NCBI RefSeq assembly: GCF_900176465.1
Contig: NZ_FWXR01000031.1
Location: 1 to 37,617, forward strand
Source: Fulvimarina manganoxydans
GTDB taxonomy: Bacteria > Pseudomonadota > Alphaproteobacteria > Rhizobiales > Rhizobiaceae
Length of the DNA: 37,617 nt
Reading direction: 5' to 3'
The notes under the pieces: model-generated
Told to the model about the DNA's origin: nothing
The model's input: only the letters and a program-made list of their open reading frames with translations
The model's database searches: none
Translations under genes and position numbers: made by a program
In this document: positions 1 to 8,322 of the stretch, one piece after another
Layout: every line of letters starts with the position of its first letter
Numbering within the stretch: position 1 is the first letter of the stretch

Positions 1-1
1 G

Positions 2-82
2 AAAGTCGCAATCATCGCCGTCGCCAGAAAGCTTCTCACCGTCCTCAACGCCATGCAGAGAGACAAAAAGGCCTTCGCATGA
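2..82 (+). pseudogene. IS110-family transposase, C-terminal end (partial at window edge)
   Basis: The frame open from the window edge gives 26 residues beginning KVAIIAVARKLL and ending KKAFA before TGA. This pattern is the usual C-terminus of IS110/IS116/IS902 transposases, the DEDD-type recombinases of that family. The rest of the gene lies outside the window, so it cannot be judged intact or broken. The roughly 270 bases that follow, up to the dehydrogenase stop at 354, contain no convincing gene and probably include the element's 3' end. Recognition rests on a short match. Confidence 0.6.
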
Positions 83-353
83 ACACAGTTGCCATGCCTC
101 GAACGGTGTTCACATCTGCAGACGATTGCGGTTTGCTTCGTGAAAGTCCTCAGCCGAACTGCCGCTCCGACGGCGATGACCTGGGTCCGCGCTCTCTTGC
201 GCGAGCGAGGATGACGAAGCGTCGGAGGATTGGGTCTCACCTTCAAACTCTGCAAACCCTAGTATGATTTGCGAACTGACGCAGGTGGACTAAAGCCGCT
301 CAAATTCCGCGCGGGCTTTGATACGGAGCCGAATAAGTCAGTCGGACACCGGT

Positions 354-1085
354 TCAGCGCACCGTATAGCCCCCATCGGCGCGCAGCGTCGCCCCGTTGA
401 TGATGGCGGCATCCGCCGAGGCGAGATAGACAGCGGCGGCGGCGATCTCGGCGGGTTTGGCGAAGCGGCCGACGGGGATTTCTCGCCGGGCCTTGTCGCC
501 CTTTTCCCCGGACCAGCCGACGAGAGCCATCGGCGTCTCGACGACGGTGGGGGCGATGGCGTTGGTCGTGATGCCGTATTGCGCCCATTCGACCGCCATC
601 ACCTGGGTGAGGTTGATCAGCCCCGCTTTGCTCGCCCCATAGGCGGCATGCTCCTCGATCGCGATGACGCCAGCCTGGGAGGCGAGATTGACGATCCGAC
701 CCCGGCCCGAAGCCTTGAGGAAGGGCAGGGCGGCCGCCGCCATCAGCCACGGCGCCCGCAGATTGATGCGCATAGTGCGCTCCCACGCGTCGATGTCGAT
801 CCTCTCTGCCGGGAAGACCATGCCGAGCCCTGCATTGTTGACGAGAATGTCGATCCCCGTCTCCTGGCCGATCGCCGCGACGCCAGAAGCTATGGCGTCT
901 GGATCTTGGAGGTCGATTTGCCGATGCCGATTGTCCGCGCCGAATTTCGCGGCAAGCTCCGCCGTGTCCTCCAGATCGACCAGCACCAGCCGGGCGCCGG
1001 CCTTTGCAAAGGCTTCCGCCATCGCCGTGCCGATCCCGCCGGCAGCGCCGGTGATCAGAGCAGTCAGGCCGCTGAGATCGCTCAT
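354..1085 (-). CDS. SDR-family NAD(P)-dependent oxidoreductase
   Basis: This 243-residue protein is a classical short-chain dehydrogenase/reductase, a cytosolic Rossmann-fold enzyme that interconverts alcohols and ketones with NAD(P). It has the cofactor motif TGAAGGIG at residues 12-19, NNAG near 90, the catalytic serine in NLASQ, and YGASKAG supplying Tyr and Lys. An acidic residue after the second strand (VDLED) favours NAD over NADP. The ATG at 1085 is chosen because GAGGA lies upstream and the Rossmann strand begins a few residues later; a longer reading to 1364 adds non-homologous sequence from an IS remnant. Its substrate cannot be read from the sequence. It may have belonged to the nearby sugar module, but it lies on the other strand and is separated from it by IS debris. 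Confidence 0.9.
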   Translation of the reverse strand: MSDLSGLTALITGAAGGIGTAMAEAFAKAGARLVLVDLEDTAELAAKFGADNRHRQIDLQDPDAIASGVAAIGQETGIDILVNNAGLGMVFPAERIDIDAWERTMRINLRAPWLMAAAALPFLKASGRGRIVNLASQAGVIAIEEHAAYGASKAGLINLTQVMAVEWAQYGITTNAIAPTVVETPMALVGWSGEKGDKARREIPVGRFAKPAEIAAAAVYLASADAAIINGATLRADGGYTVR

Positions 1086-1133
1086 GCCTCTTCGTCCTCC
1101 CCTATTCCCGAGATGCAGAACTAGTAACCCATC

Positions 1134-1400
1134 TGTTGACTTCCACCCGAAACTGACCCGGTCAGGCGGCAGATTTGCATTGAGTTTTAGCCCATGGGAG
1201 CTTCCCCTTGAGCACGATCGAAGGGGGGCAATGGAGTGATCCACATGAGACTCTTGAACGCCATCCGTCGCTTTGCCTAGCGGGAGAAGCTGCCGATCCG
1301 GGAGATCGCCAGGCGGACCGGGCTGCCGCGTAACACCGTCAGAAGTATCCGAAGGCTGGTCCACGCCGCGAGCTCGCGGCGGAGGTGGTCGTTACGTATG
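1134..1400 (+). pseudogene. Decayed IS21-family end with IstA N-terminal remnant
   Basis: A TGTTGAC end at 1134 is followed by the spaced GACCCGGTCAGG and TTTAGCCCATGG blocks typical of IS21-family multi-repeat termini. From about 1247 a reading gives MRLLNAIRRFA, a stop (TAG near 1279), then REKLPIREIARRTGLPRNTV, which is the IstA N-terminal helix-turn-helix. The normal continuation KYLR is lost by an apparent one-base deletion near 1345. No istB or right end is present. The assignment is pattern recognition; an in-frame stop, a frameshift and truncation all show it is dead. Confidence 0.55.
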
Positions 1401-1547
1401 GATGACGGACTTGTCTCGCAGCGCGCCTCCTTGATGGCGTCATAAGAAAGCGCGGCAGTTCGTGGCTGAGCAACTCGTCGAATCGGACATTCAAAATTGC
1501 CTCGCATGGGGAAACCGCTTGCATCTCGTTTCACATGTGCGACACTT

Positions 1548-1574
1548 GTAAAACGGTTTAGTAAACCGCTTTAC
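1548..1574. promoter_or_regulatory. Tandem LacI-type operators upstream of the LacI-family gene
   Basis: Two imperfect even-length palindromes lie side by side: TAAAACGGTTTA (1549-1560) and TAAACCGCTTTA (1562-1573). Each has the central CG step typical of LacI/GalR operators, and their centres are 13 bp apart. Together they also form a perfect odd palindrome, CGGTTTA-G-TAAACCG, at 1554-1568. The site ends 50 bases before the regulator start codon, so autoregulation and control of the downstream ABC operon are likely. That the local LacI protein binds here is inference. Confidence 0.6.
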
Positions 1575-1623
1575 GGGTCGGTCGCCAAGCTGGCGGCTGT
1601 GGCTGGAAATCTGCGGGAGGCCC

Positions 1624-2685
1624 ATGACTGTTGGTCCGAAGCGAGTTGCCAATCTGCGGGACGTGGCGAAGGCTGCGGGCGTTTCCGTCGCAACCGTCTC
1701 TCGGCATCTGAACCGCTCGCTTTTCCTCCCTGAGGCCACGGTGACGCGGATCGAGGCTGCGATCGACAATCTGGGTTATCGGCCCAACCCCCATGCAAGG
1801 CGCCTGAGTCTCGGGCGTTCCGACACGATCGGTCTGGTGATCCCCGACATCGCCAATCCTTTCTTTGCGACGCTTGCCGCCGCGGTCGAAGAAGAGGCCG
1901 ATGCACGCGGGCTCGGTGTCGCATTGCGTTCGAGCCTCAACCGGCCGGGGCGCGAGTTGAAATATCTCGACCAGCTGCGGCACAACGAGGTCGACGGGCT
2001 GATCTTCGTCACCAACCATATCGACGAAAGCGGGGCGCTCGCTGCCGAAATCAACCGCGTGGAGCGTGTGGTCGTGCTCGATGAGGACGTTCCCGGCGTG
2101 GAGGTGCCCAAGATCTTCTGCGACAATGAGAGCGCCGGGCAGCTTGCCGCTGAGGCCTTTCTCACTGCCGGACATCGTCATGTGGGCTTTGTCGGCAGTG
2201 ATGCCGCGATGATCTCGACCTTTGGGCGGCTCGGCGGCTTCGCGCGTCGGATCCATGATGGCGGCAGCCAGATCTCCTTCGTCTGTCATGGGGACTACAC
2301 CCGCGCCTTTGGTCGCCAGGCGGCATTGCAATTCATCGAACGGGGCATGCCCGCAACGGCGCTTTTCGCAGCCTCCGACGAGCTCGCGCTCGGCCTTCTC
2401 GAAGTCTTTCGAGAGGCCACGATCACCATTCCGGGCGAGCTTTCCCTCATCGGCTTCGACGATACCGGTCCGCTCCATCTCCTCGATCCGCCGCTGACGA
2501 CGATCCGTCAGCCGGTGCGCGAGATCGGGCGGCGCGGCGTCGAGCTTCTGGCATCGCTCGACAAGCGCCTGGACGAGGCCCCTTCGCCTGAATTCCTGCC
2601 TGTCGAAATCGTCCATCGCGCCTCCGTCCAGCCGCCGACGGAGAGAGCGCGCGAACGCGCGGCGGCCATTCGCGGAAGGAACTGA
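1624..2685 (+). CDS. LacI-family transcriptional regulator
   Basis: This 353-residue DNA-binding regulator has a LacI helix-turn-helix at residues 7-30 (VANLRDVAKAAGVSVATVSR), the hinge region near 45-60, and a periplasmic-binding-like effector domain containing IGLVIPDIANPFF and GFDD. LacI proteins usually repress sugar catabolic genes until the cognate sugar binds. GGGAGG lies a few bases before the ATG. The stop codon is one base from the ATG of the binding-protein gene, so regulator and transporter are probably cotranscribed. Tandem operators at 1548-1574 lie just upstream. The effector is unknown and is most likely the imported compound or its phosphorylated product. Confidence 0.93.
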   Translation: MTVGPKRVANLRDVAKAAGVSVATVSRHLNRSLFLPEATVTRIEAAIDNLGYRPNPHARRLSLGRSDTIGLVIPDIANPFFATLAAAVEEEADARGLGVALRSSLNRPGRELKYLDQLRHNEVDGLIFVTNHIDESGALAAEINRVERVVVLDEDVPGVEVPKIFCDNESAGQLAAEAFLTAGHRHVGFVGSDAAMISTFGRLGGFARRIHDGGSQISFVCHGDYTRAFGRQAALQFIERGMPATALFAASDELALGLLEVFREATITIPGELSLIGFDDTGPLHLLDPPLTTIRQPVREIGRRGVELLASLDKRLDEAPSPEFLPVEIVHRASVQPPTERARERAAAIRGRN

Positions 2686-2686
2686 C

Positions 2687-3643
2687 ATGCTGCATAGCCT
2701 CAAGAGACGAAGCGTCCTCGCCATGGCGGGCGGAGCCCTTCTGGCCTCGACCATGTTTGCCCCGGCTTTCGCGCAGGACGCCGATAAGCCCACCTATGCG
2801 ATGATCCAGATCAACCAGCAGGCGCTGTTCTTTAATCAGATGATCGAGGGCGCTCAGAAGGCCGCCGATGAAGCCGGCGCCAATCTCGTCGTCTTCAATG
2901 CCAATGACGATCCTGCCCGTCAGAACGACGCGATCGAGACCTATATCCAGCAAGGCGTCGACGGCATGATCGTCGTCGCCATAGATGTCAACGGCATCAT
3001 GCCGGCGGTCGAGGCGGCGGACGAAGCCGGAATCCCCGTGGTCGCGGTCGACGCGATCCTGCCCGACGGGCCGCAAAAGGCGCAGATCGGCGTCGACAAT
3101 GCCGCAGCCGGCGCGATGATCGGCGAGGACTTCAAGACATGGGTCGCGGACCATGGCGGCTCGGCGAAGCTCGGCATCGTCGGCGCGCTCAATTCCTACA
3201 TTCAGAATGTGCGCCAGGAAGGCTTCGAGAAGAGCCTCGAAGGCGTCGAGGGGATCGAGACGGTGGGCGTGGTCGACGGCCGCAACATTCAGGATGAGGC
3301 ATTGTCGGCGGCCGAGAATCTAATCACCGCCAATCCGGATCTGTCGGCCATCTACGCCACCGGCGAGCCGGCGCTGGTCGGCTCGATCGCCGCTGTCGAA
3401 AGCCAGGGCAAGCAGGATCAGATCAAGATCTTCGGCTGGGACCTGACGGCCCAGGTGATCGACGGGATCGATGAGGGCTTCGTCCAGGCCGTGGTGCAGC
3501 AGGACCCGGCGGGAATGGGTGCCGCGGCGGTCGCGGCGCTCGAGACCTTGCGCAAGGGCGGGACGGTCGAGGCGACGATCTCCGTGCCGGTCGAGATCGT
3601 GACGAAGGCCAATGTCGATCCCTATCGCGAGACCTTCAAGTGA
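2687..3643 (+). CDS. ABC transporter periplasmic sugar-binding protein (RbsB-like)
   Basis: This 318-residue solute-binding protein captures a sugar or sugar-like ligand in the periplasm for the adjacent ABC importer. The N-terminus carries basic residues KRR, a hydrophobic stretch and an AFAQ/D cleavage site; the RR pair leaves Tat export possible. The mature part is a type I periplasmic-binding domain of the ribose/galactose class, with DGMIVVAID, IPVVAVD and the late GWD motif. Its stop overlaps the GTG start of the ATPase gene (GTGA), indicating translational coupling. The family and CUT2-type gene order argue for a monosaccharide or nucleoside-like ligand, but the actual substrate is not visible. 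Confidence 0.9.
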   Translation: MLHSLKRRSVLAMAGGALLASTMFAPAFAQDADKPTYAMIQINQQALFFNQMIEGAQKAADEAGANLVVFNANDDPARQNDAIETYIQQGVDGMIVVAIDVNGIMPAVEAADEAGIPVVAVDAILPDGPQKAQIGVDNAAAGAMIGEDFKTWVADHGGSAKLGIVGALNSYIQNVRQEGFEKSLEGVEGIETVGVVDGRNIQDEALSAAENLITANPDLSAIYATGEPALVGSIAAVESQGKQDQIKIFGWDLTAQVIDGIDEGFVQAVVQQDPAGMGAAAVAALETLRKGGTVEATISVPVEIVTKANVDPYRETFK

Positions 3644-4452
3644 TCGCTGGCGCCAACACCAAGACGGAGACCGGCTCGTCCGGTCTCCAGCCACACGCCG
3701 GCAAGATCGCGGCCGGCGCTCGCCCGCGCGTCTCGATGCGCGGTATCGTCAAGACCTTCGGCTCGGTCGAGGCACTGCGCGGCGTCGATCTCGATCTTTA
3801 TCCGGGCGAATGTCTGGGGCTCGTCGGCGACAATGCCGCCGGCAAGTCGACGCTCACCAAGATCCTCTCCGGCACCTATATCCCCGATGGCGGGACGCTC
3901 GAGATCGATGGTGAGGATGTCCGGCTGACCGGACCATCCGACGCTCGCGCGCGACATATCGAGATGGTGTTCCAGGACTTGAGTCTCTGCGACACGATCG
4001 ACGTGGCCGGCAATCTGTTCCTCGGCCGCGAAATCATCAAGAACGGTTTTCTCGATAAGCGAGCCATGGCCGAGAAGGCCAAGGAGATGCTGGCCGCGCT
4101 CGATATCCGCATCCCCAATCTGTCGGCCAAGGTCGCCCAACTCTCCGGGGGCCAGCGCCAGGCGATCGCGATCGCGCGCGCCGCGTCCTTTCAGCCCCAG
4201 GTGCTGATCATGGACGAGCCGACCTCGGCCCTCGCGGTGGCGGAAGTGGAAGCGGTTCTCGCGCTGATCGAACGGGTCAAGGTGACCGGCGTATCGGTCG
4301 TCCTGATCACCCATCGCCTGCAGGATCTGTTCCGGGTCTGCGACCGCATCGCGGTCATGTACGAGGGCACCAAGGTCGCCGAGCGGCAGGTCCAGGAGAC
4401 GAACCTGGAAGACCTCGTCCGGCTGATCGTCGGCGACGAGAGCGTAAGATGA
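3640..4452 (+). CDS. Sugar ABC transporter ATP-binding protein
   Basis: This 270-residue protein is a single-domain ATPase that powers the importer, unlike the double-domain RbsA/MglA form, and resembles FrcA-type subunits. It shows Walker A GDNAAGKST with Lys69, the Q-loop in MVFQDLSL, the signature LSGGQRQ at 168-174, Walker B LIMDEPT with Asp192-Glu193, and the switch His225. The usual GDNGAGKST has Ala in place of the first Gly, which is unlikely to matter. GTG at 3640 overlaps the previous stop by four bases. The first 30 residues before VSMRGIVKTFG are not conserved, so a start at the internal ATG near 3736 is possible. Confidence 0.9.
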   Translation: MIAGANTKTETGSSGLQPHAGKIAAGARPRVSMRGIVKTFGSVEALRGVDLDLYPGECLGLVGDNAAGKSTLTKILSGTYIPDGGTLEIDGEDVRLTGPSDARARHIEMVFQDLSLCDTIDVAGNLFLGREIIKNGFLDKRAMAEKAKEMLAALDIRIPNLSAKVAQLSGGQRQAIAIARAASFQPQVLIMDEPTSALAVAEVEAVLALIERVKVTGVSVVLITHRLQDLFRVCDRIAVMYEGTKVAERQVQETNLEDLVRLIVGDESVR

Positions 4453-4462
4453 GGAATTCGAC

Positions 4463-5464
4463 ATGACGCTCTATACCGAACGCGGTCAGGGATCGGCGAT
4501 CGAGGACTTTCTGGCAGAACACGCGCAGGTTCTGTCGATTGCGGGTTTCTTCCTGGTCTGCATCCTGTTCTTCGCCACGATGACGGACACGTTCTTGACG
4601 GGTGGCAATATCCTCAATCTTTTGCGTCAGGCGGCGCCGATCCTGATCGTGGCGAGCGCCATGACCTTCGTGATCACCACGGCGGGGATCGATCTGTCGG
4701 TCGGCTCGCAGGTCGCGCTGGTCAACGCGCTGGCGGCGATCGCGATCGCGGCAGGCATTCCCTGGCCGTTGGTGATCCTCATGATGCTCGCCGCCGGCGC
4801 CATGATCGGCCTCGCGCAAGGCTGGTTCATCGCCCATCAGGAGATTCCGGCCTTCATCGTGACGCTGGCCGGGCTTTCGATCTTTCGGGGCATCGCGCTG
4901 CTTCTGACCAAGGGCTATTCGATCCCGATCCGCGATGCGGACGGCTTCACCTTTCTTGGGCGCGGTGCCGTTGCCGGGATTCCGATCCCCGCGATCTTGA
5001 GCGTCCTCGTCGCGATCATCGCTTATGTGGTGCTCGATCGGATGCGCTACGGGCGGCAGGTCGTCGCCGTCGGCGCCAACCGGGAAGCGGCGCGACGCGT
5101 CGGCATGCCGGCGCGCTGGGTTACCGCCTCGGTCTATGGATTAACGGGCCTTGCCTCGGCCTTCGCCGGCCTTCTGATCGCCGCGCGTCTTGGCTCCGGC
5201 TCCTCCAACGCGGCCGTCGGCTTCGAACTCGATGTGATCGCCGCTGTCGTTCTGGGCGGCACCTCGCTGATGGGCGGACGCGGCACGATCATCGGCACCG
5301 TGCTCGGGACGCTCACCATCGCCGCGATCGGCAATGGGCTGATCCTGATGCATGTCTCGCCCTTCTTCACCCAGATCGTCACGGGCGCGATCATCCTCGC
5401 CGCCATCTGGCTGAACACACGCATCTTCGCGTCTGGGCTCAGGCTCGGGCGCAAGAAGAGTTGA
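4463..5464 (+). CDS. Sugar ABC transporter permease (RbsC-like)
   Basis: This 333-residue inner-membrane permease of the branched-chain/ribose type (BPD_transp_2) probably forms a homodimer with the neighbouring ATPase. Eight to ten hydrophobic helices are visible, with the family hallmarks GIDLSVGS near residue 74, PAFIVTLAG near 130, and the cytoplasmic coupling region YAVGxNREAARRVGM-like around 205-215. GAGGAA precedes the ATG by a proper distance. The gene follows the ATPase by ten bases, and its stop lies within the ribosome-binding site of the next gene, so the three transporter genes and the hydrolase form one transcription unit. Confidence 0.92.
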   Translation: MTLYTERGQGSAIEDFLAEHAQVLSIAGFFLVCILFFATMTDTFLTGGNILNLLRQAAPILIVASAMTFVITTAGIDLSVGSQVALVNALAAIAIAAGIPWPLVILMMLAAGAMIGLAQGWFIAHQEIPAFIVTLAGLSIFRGIALLLTKGYSIPIRDADGFTFLGRGAVAGIPIPAILSVLVAIIAYVVLDRMRYGRQVVAVGANREAARRVGMPARWVTASVYGLTGLASAFAGLLIAARLGSGSSNAAVGFELDVIAAVVLGGTSLMGGRGTIIGTVLGTLTIAAIGNGLILMHVSPFFTQIVTGAIILAAIWLNTRIFASGLRLGRKKS

Positions 5465-5473
5465 GGAGGAGAG

Positions 5474-6556
5474 ATGACCTCTCACGACACTTCGAGCGAG
5501 CGATCCGAGGCCCATACGGGCTCGGGCCAGGTGATGACGGTGAACGGCCCGATCCCGGTCGCGGCGTTGGGCGTCACCTTGATGCACGAGCATATTCTCA
5601 ACGACTGCTCCTGTTGGTGGAACAAGCCGGAAGAGCCCGAGCGGCTGCATCTCGCCACGGAGCCGGTCCATATCGGCATTCTCGGTGAACTGCGGATGGA
5701 TCCCTTCGTCAATCTCCACAATTGCGCGCTGGACGACGAGCTGCTGGCGATCGCGGAGCTTTCCCGGTTCGCCGGGCTTGGCGGACGCACGGTCGTCGAT
5801 CCCACCTGCCGGGGCATCGGGCGCAATCCGAAAGCCCTGCGGCGCATCGCCAAGGCGACCGGCCTCAACATCGTGATGGGCGCAGGATATTATCTCCAGT
5901 CTTCGCATCCTGAAGAGTTGGCCAGGCTTTCGATCGACGGGGTCGCCGACCAGATCGTCACAGAGGCCAAGACCGGCGTCGACGGGACGGATGCCAAGAT
6001 CGGCTTGATCGGGGAGATCGGCGTCTCTGCCGATTTTACACCAGACGAGGAGAAGAGCCTGCGCGGTGCGGTCCGTGCCCAGGCTCGGACAGGGCTTCCT
6101 CTGATGGTGCATCTGCCCGGCTGGTTCCGGCTCGCCGACAAGATCCTCGACATCGTCGAGGAGGAAGGCGGCGATGTGGCCCAGACCGTTCTGTGCCACA
6201 TGAACCCTTCCCATGGCGATTTCGCCTATCAGGATGCCCTCGCCAAGCGCGGCGCCTTCCTGGAATACGACATGATCGGCATGGATTTCTGGTATGACGA
6301 TCAGAAGGTCCAATGCCCCTCCGACGACGACAACGCGGCCGCCATCATGCGGCTGATCGAGGCCGGCCATCTCGGCCGACTTCTTCTGTCGCAGGACGTC
6401 TTTCTGAAGATGATGCTCACCCGCTATGGCGGTCTCGGCTATGACCACGTCCTGCGCAATTTCGTACCGCGGCTGAAGCGCTTCGGCGCCGATGACGCGA
6501 TGATCGAGGCGCTGATGGTCGCCAATCCGCGATCGGTTTTTCACGCAGCCGCCTGA
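5474..6556 (+). CDS. Phosphotriesterase-family amidohydrolase
   Basis: This 360-residue TIM-barrel metal hydrolase of the phosphotriesterase (PTE/PHP) branch of the amidohydrolase superfamily has the expected two-metal ligands: His38 and His40 (MHEH), His213, His242 and Asp308. The metal-bridging position holds Glu181 (GEIG) instead of a carbamylated lysine, as in the E. coli PHP-like branch. Such enzymes hydrolyse lactones, esters or phosphoesters; this one is unlikely to be a pesticide phosphotriesterase. AGGAGG directly precedes the ATG and overlaps the permease stop. Its place in the transporter operon suggests it opens or hydrolyses the imported compound. Confidence 0.88.
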   Translation: MTSHDTSSERSEAHTGSGQVMTVNGPIPVAALGVTLMHEHILNDCSCWWNKPEEPERLHLATEPVHIGILGELRMDPFVNLHNCALDDELLAIAELSRFAGLGGRTVVDPTCRGIGRNPKALRRIAKATGLNIVMGAGYYLQSSHPEELARLSIDGVADQIVTEAKTGVDGTDAKIGLIGEIGVSADFTPDEEKSLRGAVRAQARTGLPLMVHLPGWFRLADKILDIVEEEGGDVAQTVLCHMNPSHGDFAYQDALAKRGAFLEYDMIGMDFWYDDQKVQCPSDDDNAAAIMRLIEAGHLGRLLLSQDVFLKMMLTRYGGLGYDHVLRNFVPRLKRFGADDAMIEALMVANPRSVFHAAA

Positions 6557-6578
6557 AGATCCCCTGAAAGGATTCCCG

Positions 6579-7343
6579 ATGACGAAACGAGTTCTTCTCG
6601 TCGGCGAGAGCTGGATCAGTTCCGCCACCCATTACAAAGGCTTCGACCAGTTCGGCAGCGTCACCTTCCATCTCGGCGCCGAGCCGCTGGTGAAGGCGCT
6701 GAAAGGGACGGAGTTCGACCTCACTTACATGCCGGCCCATGAGGCGGTCGATCGGTTTCCCTACGACATGGCGGGGCTTTCGACCTATGACGCGATCATT
6801 CTGTCGGATATCGGCGCCAACTCGCTGCTCCTGCCGCCCAAGGTCTGGCTCGAAATGCAGACCGTGCCGAACCGGCTGAAGCTCATCCGCGACTGGACAC
6901 TCGAAGGCGGCGGCCTCCTGATGTGCGGTGGCTATTTCTCCTTTCAGGGGATCGACGGCAAGGCACGCTGGCGGCGCACGCCTGTGGAGGACGTGCTTCC
7001 CGTCACATGCCTGCCCTATGACGACCGGATCGAAATCCCCGAAGGCGCCCAAGGCGTGAAGACCCGGCCGGATCATTCCCTGCTGGAAGGGCTGGACGGC
7101 GACTGGCCGCTGCTTCTCGGCGCGAACGAGGTGGTGGCGAAAGAGGGCGCCGAGATCGTCGCGAGGCTTCCCGACGACGAGGGCGGTCACCCGCTGCTGG
7201 TCTGCGGTGAATATGGCAAGGGGCGCAGCGTCGCCTGGACCTCGGATATCGGCCCCCATTGGCTGTCCCCGGCCTTCTGTGAATGGGCCGGCTATCAGCG
7301 GCTCTGGACCAATATTCTCGGCTGGCTGACACGCGCGCGATGA
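6579..7343 (+). CDS. Glutamine amidotransferase-like protein (PF07090-type)
   Basis: This 254-residue protein has a flavodoxin/class I amidotransferase-like fold, matching the putative glutamine amidotransferase family with ThuA-like relatives. It starts TKRVLLVGESW, then has AIILSDIG near residue 70, a nucleophile-elbow-like segment GGLLMCGGYFSFQG with Cys116, and the late motif YGKGRSVAWTSDIGPHW. Whether Cys116 is catalytic is unclear, since the canonical GxCxG is not present and no glutaminase partner is nearby. The gene follows the hydrolase by 22 bases with an AAGG-type ribosome site, so it belongs to the same operon. Its reaction is unknown; members often sit beside sugar ABC genes. Confidence 0.75.
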   Translation: MTKRVLLVGESWISSATHYKGFDQFGSVTFHLGAEPLVKALKGTEFDLTYMPAHEAVDRFPYDMAGLSTYDAIILSDIGANSLLLPPKVWLEMQTVPNRLKLIRDWTLEGGGLLMCGGYFSFQGIDGKARWRRTPVEDVLPVTCLPYDDRIEIPEGAQGVKTRPDHSLLEGLDGDWPLLLGANEVVAKEGAEIVARLPDDEGGHPLLVCGEYGKGRSVAWTSDIGPHWLSPAFCEWAGYQRLWTNILGWLTRAR

Positions 7344-7387
7344 GCTTCGAACGGCCTTCACCAATGCGCGCGGATCGCCTGGCGGGA

Positions 7388-8299
7388 TCAGGCGCAGCTT
7401 GCCGCCGCGTCGAGGATCTCCGCAATCTCCGCGCGGGTCGGGAAGGCCGGTCGGCAGCCGAGGCGGCCGATGGTGAGCGCCGCACCGCGTGCCGCCGCCG
7501 TCAGGCATGGGATGTCGAATTCCTTGCGGCGCAGGCGCGCCGCAAGCAGCATGGCGGCAAAACTGTCCCCCGCGCCCGTCGTGTCGACGACCGTGGCGGG
7601 GGCGGGCGCGGCCTCCAGCGTTTCGCCATCATGGCGGAAAAGGACGCAGCCTTTGTCGCCGAGGGTCACAACCGCGTTGCGCGCGCCCGTCTCGACGATC
7701 GCCCGCGCGGCTACCTGGCGCGATTGTCCGGTGAAAGCCTCGGCCTCGCTCTCATTGACAATGACGAGTTCGCAATTACCGAAGAGCGCTTCGAAGCCGG
7801 GTTTGATCGGAGATGGATTGAAGGCGGTGGCCAGTCCTTTCTCGCGGGCGATCGCGATCGCGGTGCCGGTCGCCGCGATGGTGAGATTGCCTTGAAGAAC
7901 CAGCCAGTCGCCGCACCGGCTGGAGCCGAGTGCCTCGATCACCGCCGCCTCGTCGATCGTCTCGACGGCGCTCGTGGTCGTCACCAGGCAATTCTCGCCG
8001 CCTGGAAGCGAGAAGATGACCGAAATGTCGCTGGCGACGTCGCGCAGGAGGACATCGCCGGTTTCGCAGCCTTCGGCCGTGAGCATCTTCAGAATGTCGG
8101 CCCCCCGCTCATCACGGCCGCACGCGCTGACGAAGCGCACGGGGCACCCGGCGCGGGTCAGGACCACGGCCTGATTGGCGGCCTTGCCACCCAGATCGCG
8201 CATGAGCGAACGACCGAGGATGGATTCTCCCGGCATAGGAAGCGCCTCGATGGCGAAGGTTTCGTCGATGCCGACGTTGCCGATGACGTGAACAACCAT
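7388..8299 (-). CDS. PfkB-family carbohydrate kinase (ribokinase-like)
   Basis: This 303-residue cytosolic kinase phosphorylates a sugar or nucleoside with ATP. PfkB signature 1 is seen as LGGKAANQA near residue 35, and signature 2 as DTTGAGDSFAA near 240-250 with the catalytic Asp in GAGD. The ATG at 8299 is preferred; a TTG at 8323 would add eight residues but overlap the divergent start of the next gene. It lies on the strand opposite to the genes before and after it, 44 bases from the convergent stop and only 23 bases from the divergent ATG. The likely role is phosphorylation of the sugar moiety released by the hydrolase, inferred from context. Confidence 0.92.
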   Translation of the reverse strand: MVVHVIGNVGIDETFAIEALPMPGESILGRSLMRDLGGKAANQAVVLTRAGCPVRFVSACGRDERGADILKMLTAEGCETGDVLLRDVASDISVIFSLPGGENCLVTTTSAVETIDEAAVIEALGSSRCGDWLVLQGNLTIAATGTAIAIAREKGLATAFNPSPIKPGFEALFGNCELVIVNESEAEAFTGQSRQVAARAIVETGARNAVVTLGDKGCVLFRHDGETLEAAPAPATVVDTTGAGDSFAAMLLAARLRRKEFDIPCLTAAARGAALTIGRLGCRPAFPTRAEIAEILDAAASCA

Positions 8300-8322
8300 G
8301 AAAATCTCGAAAAGGCAAAACA

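Noticed and set aside
79-267. Short plus-strand frame of 62 residues after the IS110 end
   Set aside because: Mixed codon use, no ribosome site and no recognisable family; it probably lies in the 3' part of the insertion sequence.
1558-2793. Long minus-strand frame (411 residues) opposite the LacI gene
   Set aside because: It mirrors the codon bias of the well-supported LacI gene and the start of the binding-protein gene, and has no family signature.
5141-6628. Long minus-strand frame (495 residues) opposite the permease end and the hydrolase
   Set aside because: Antisense shadow in GC-rich coding DNA; the plus-strand genes have clear motifs and ribosome sites.
7376-7394. CGCCTG-N7-CAGGCG hairpin as a terminator between convergent genes
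   Set aside because: The stem is only six pairs, has no T-run and overlaps the pfkB stop region.
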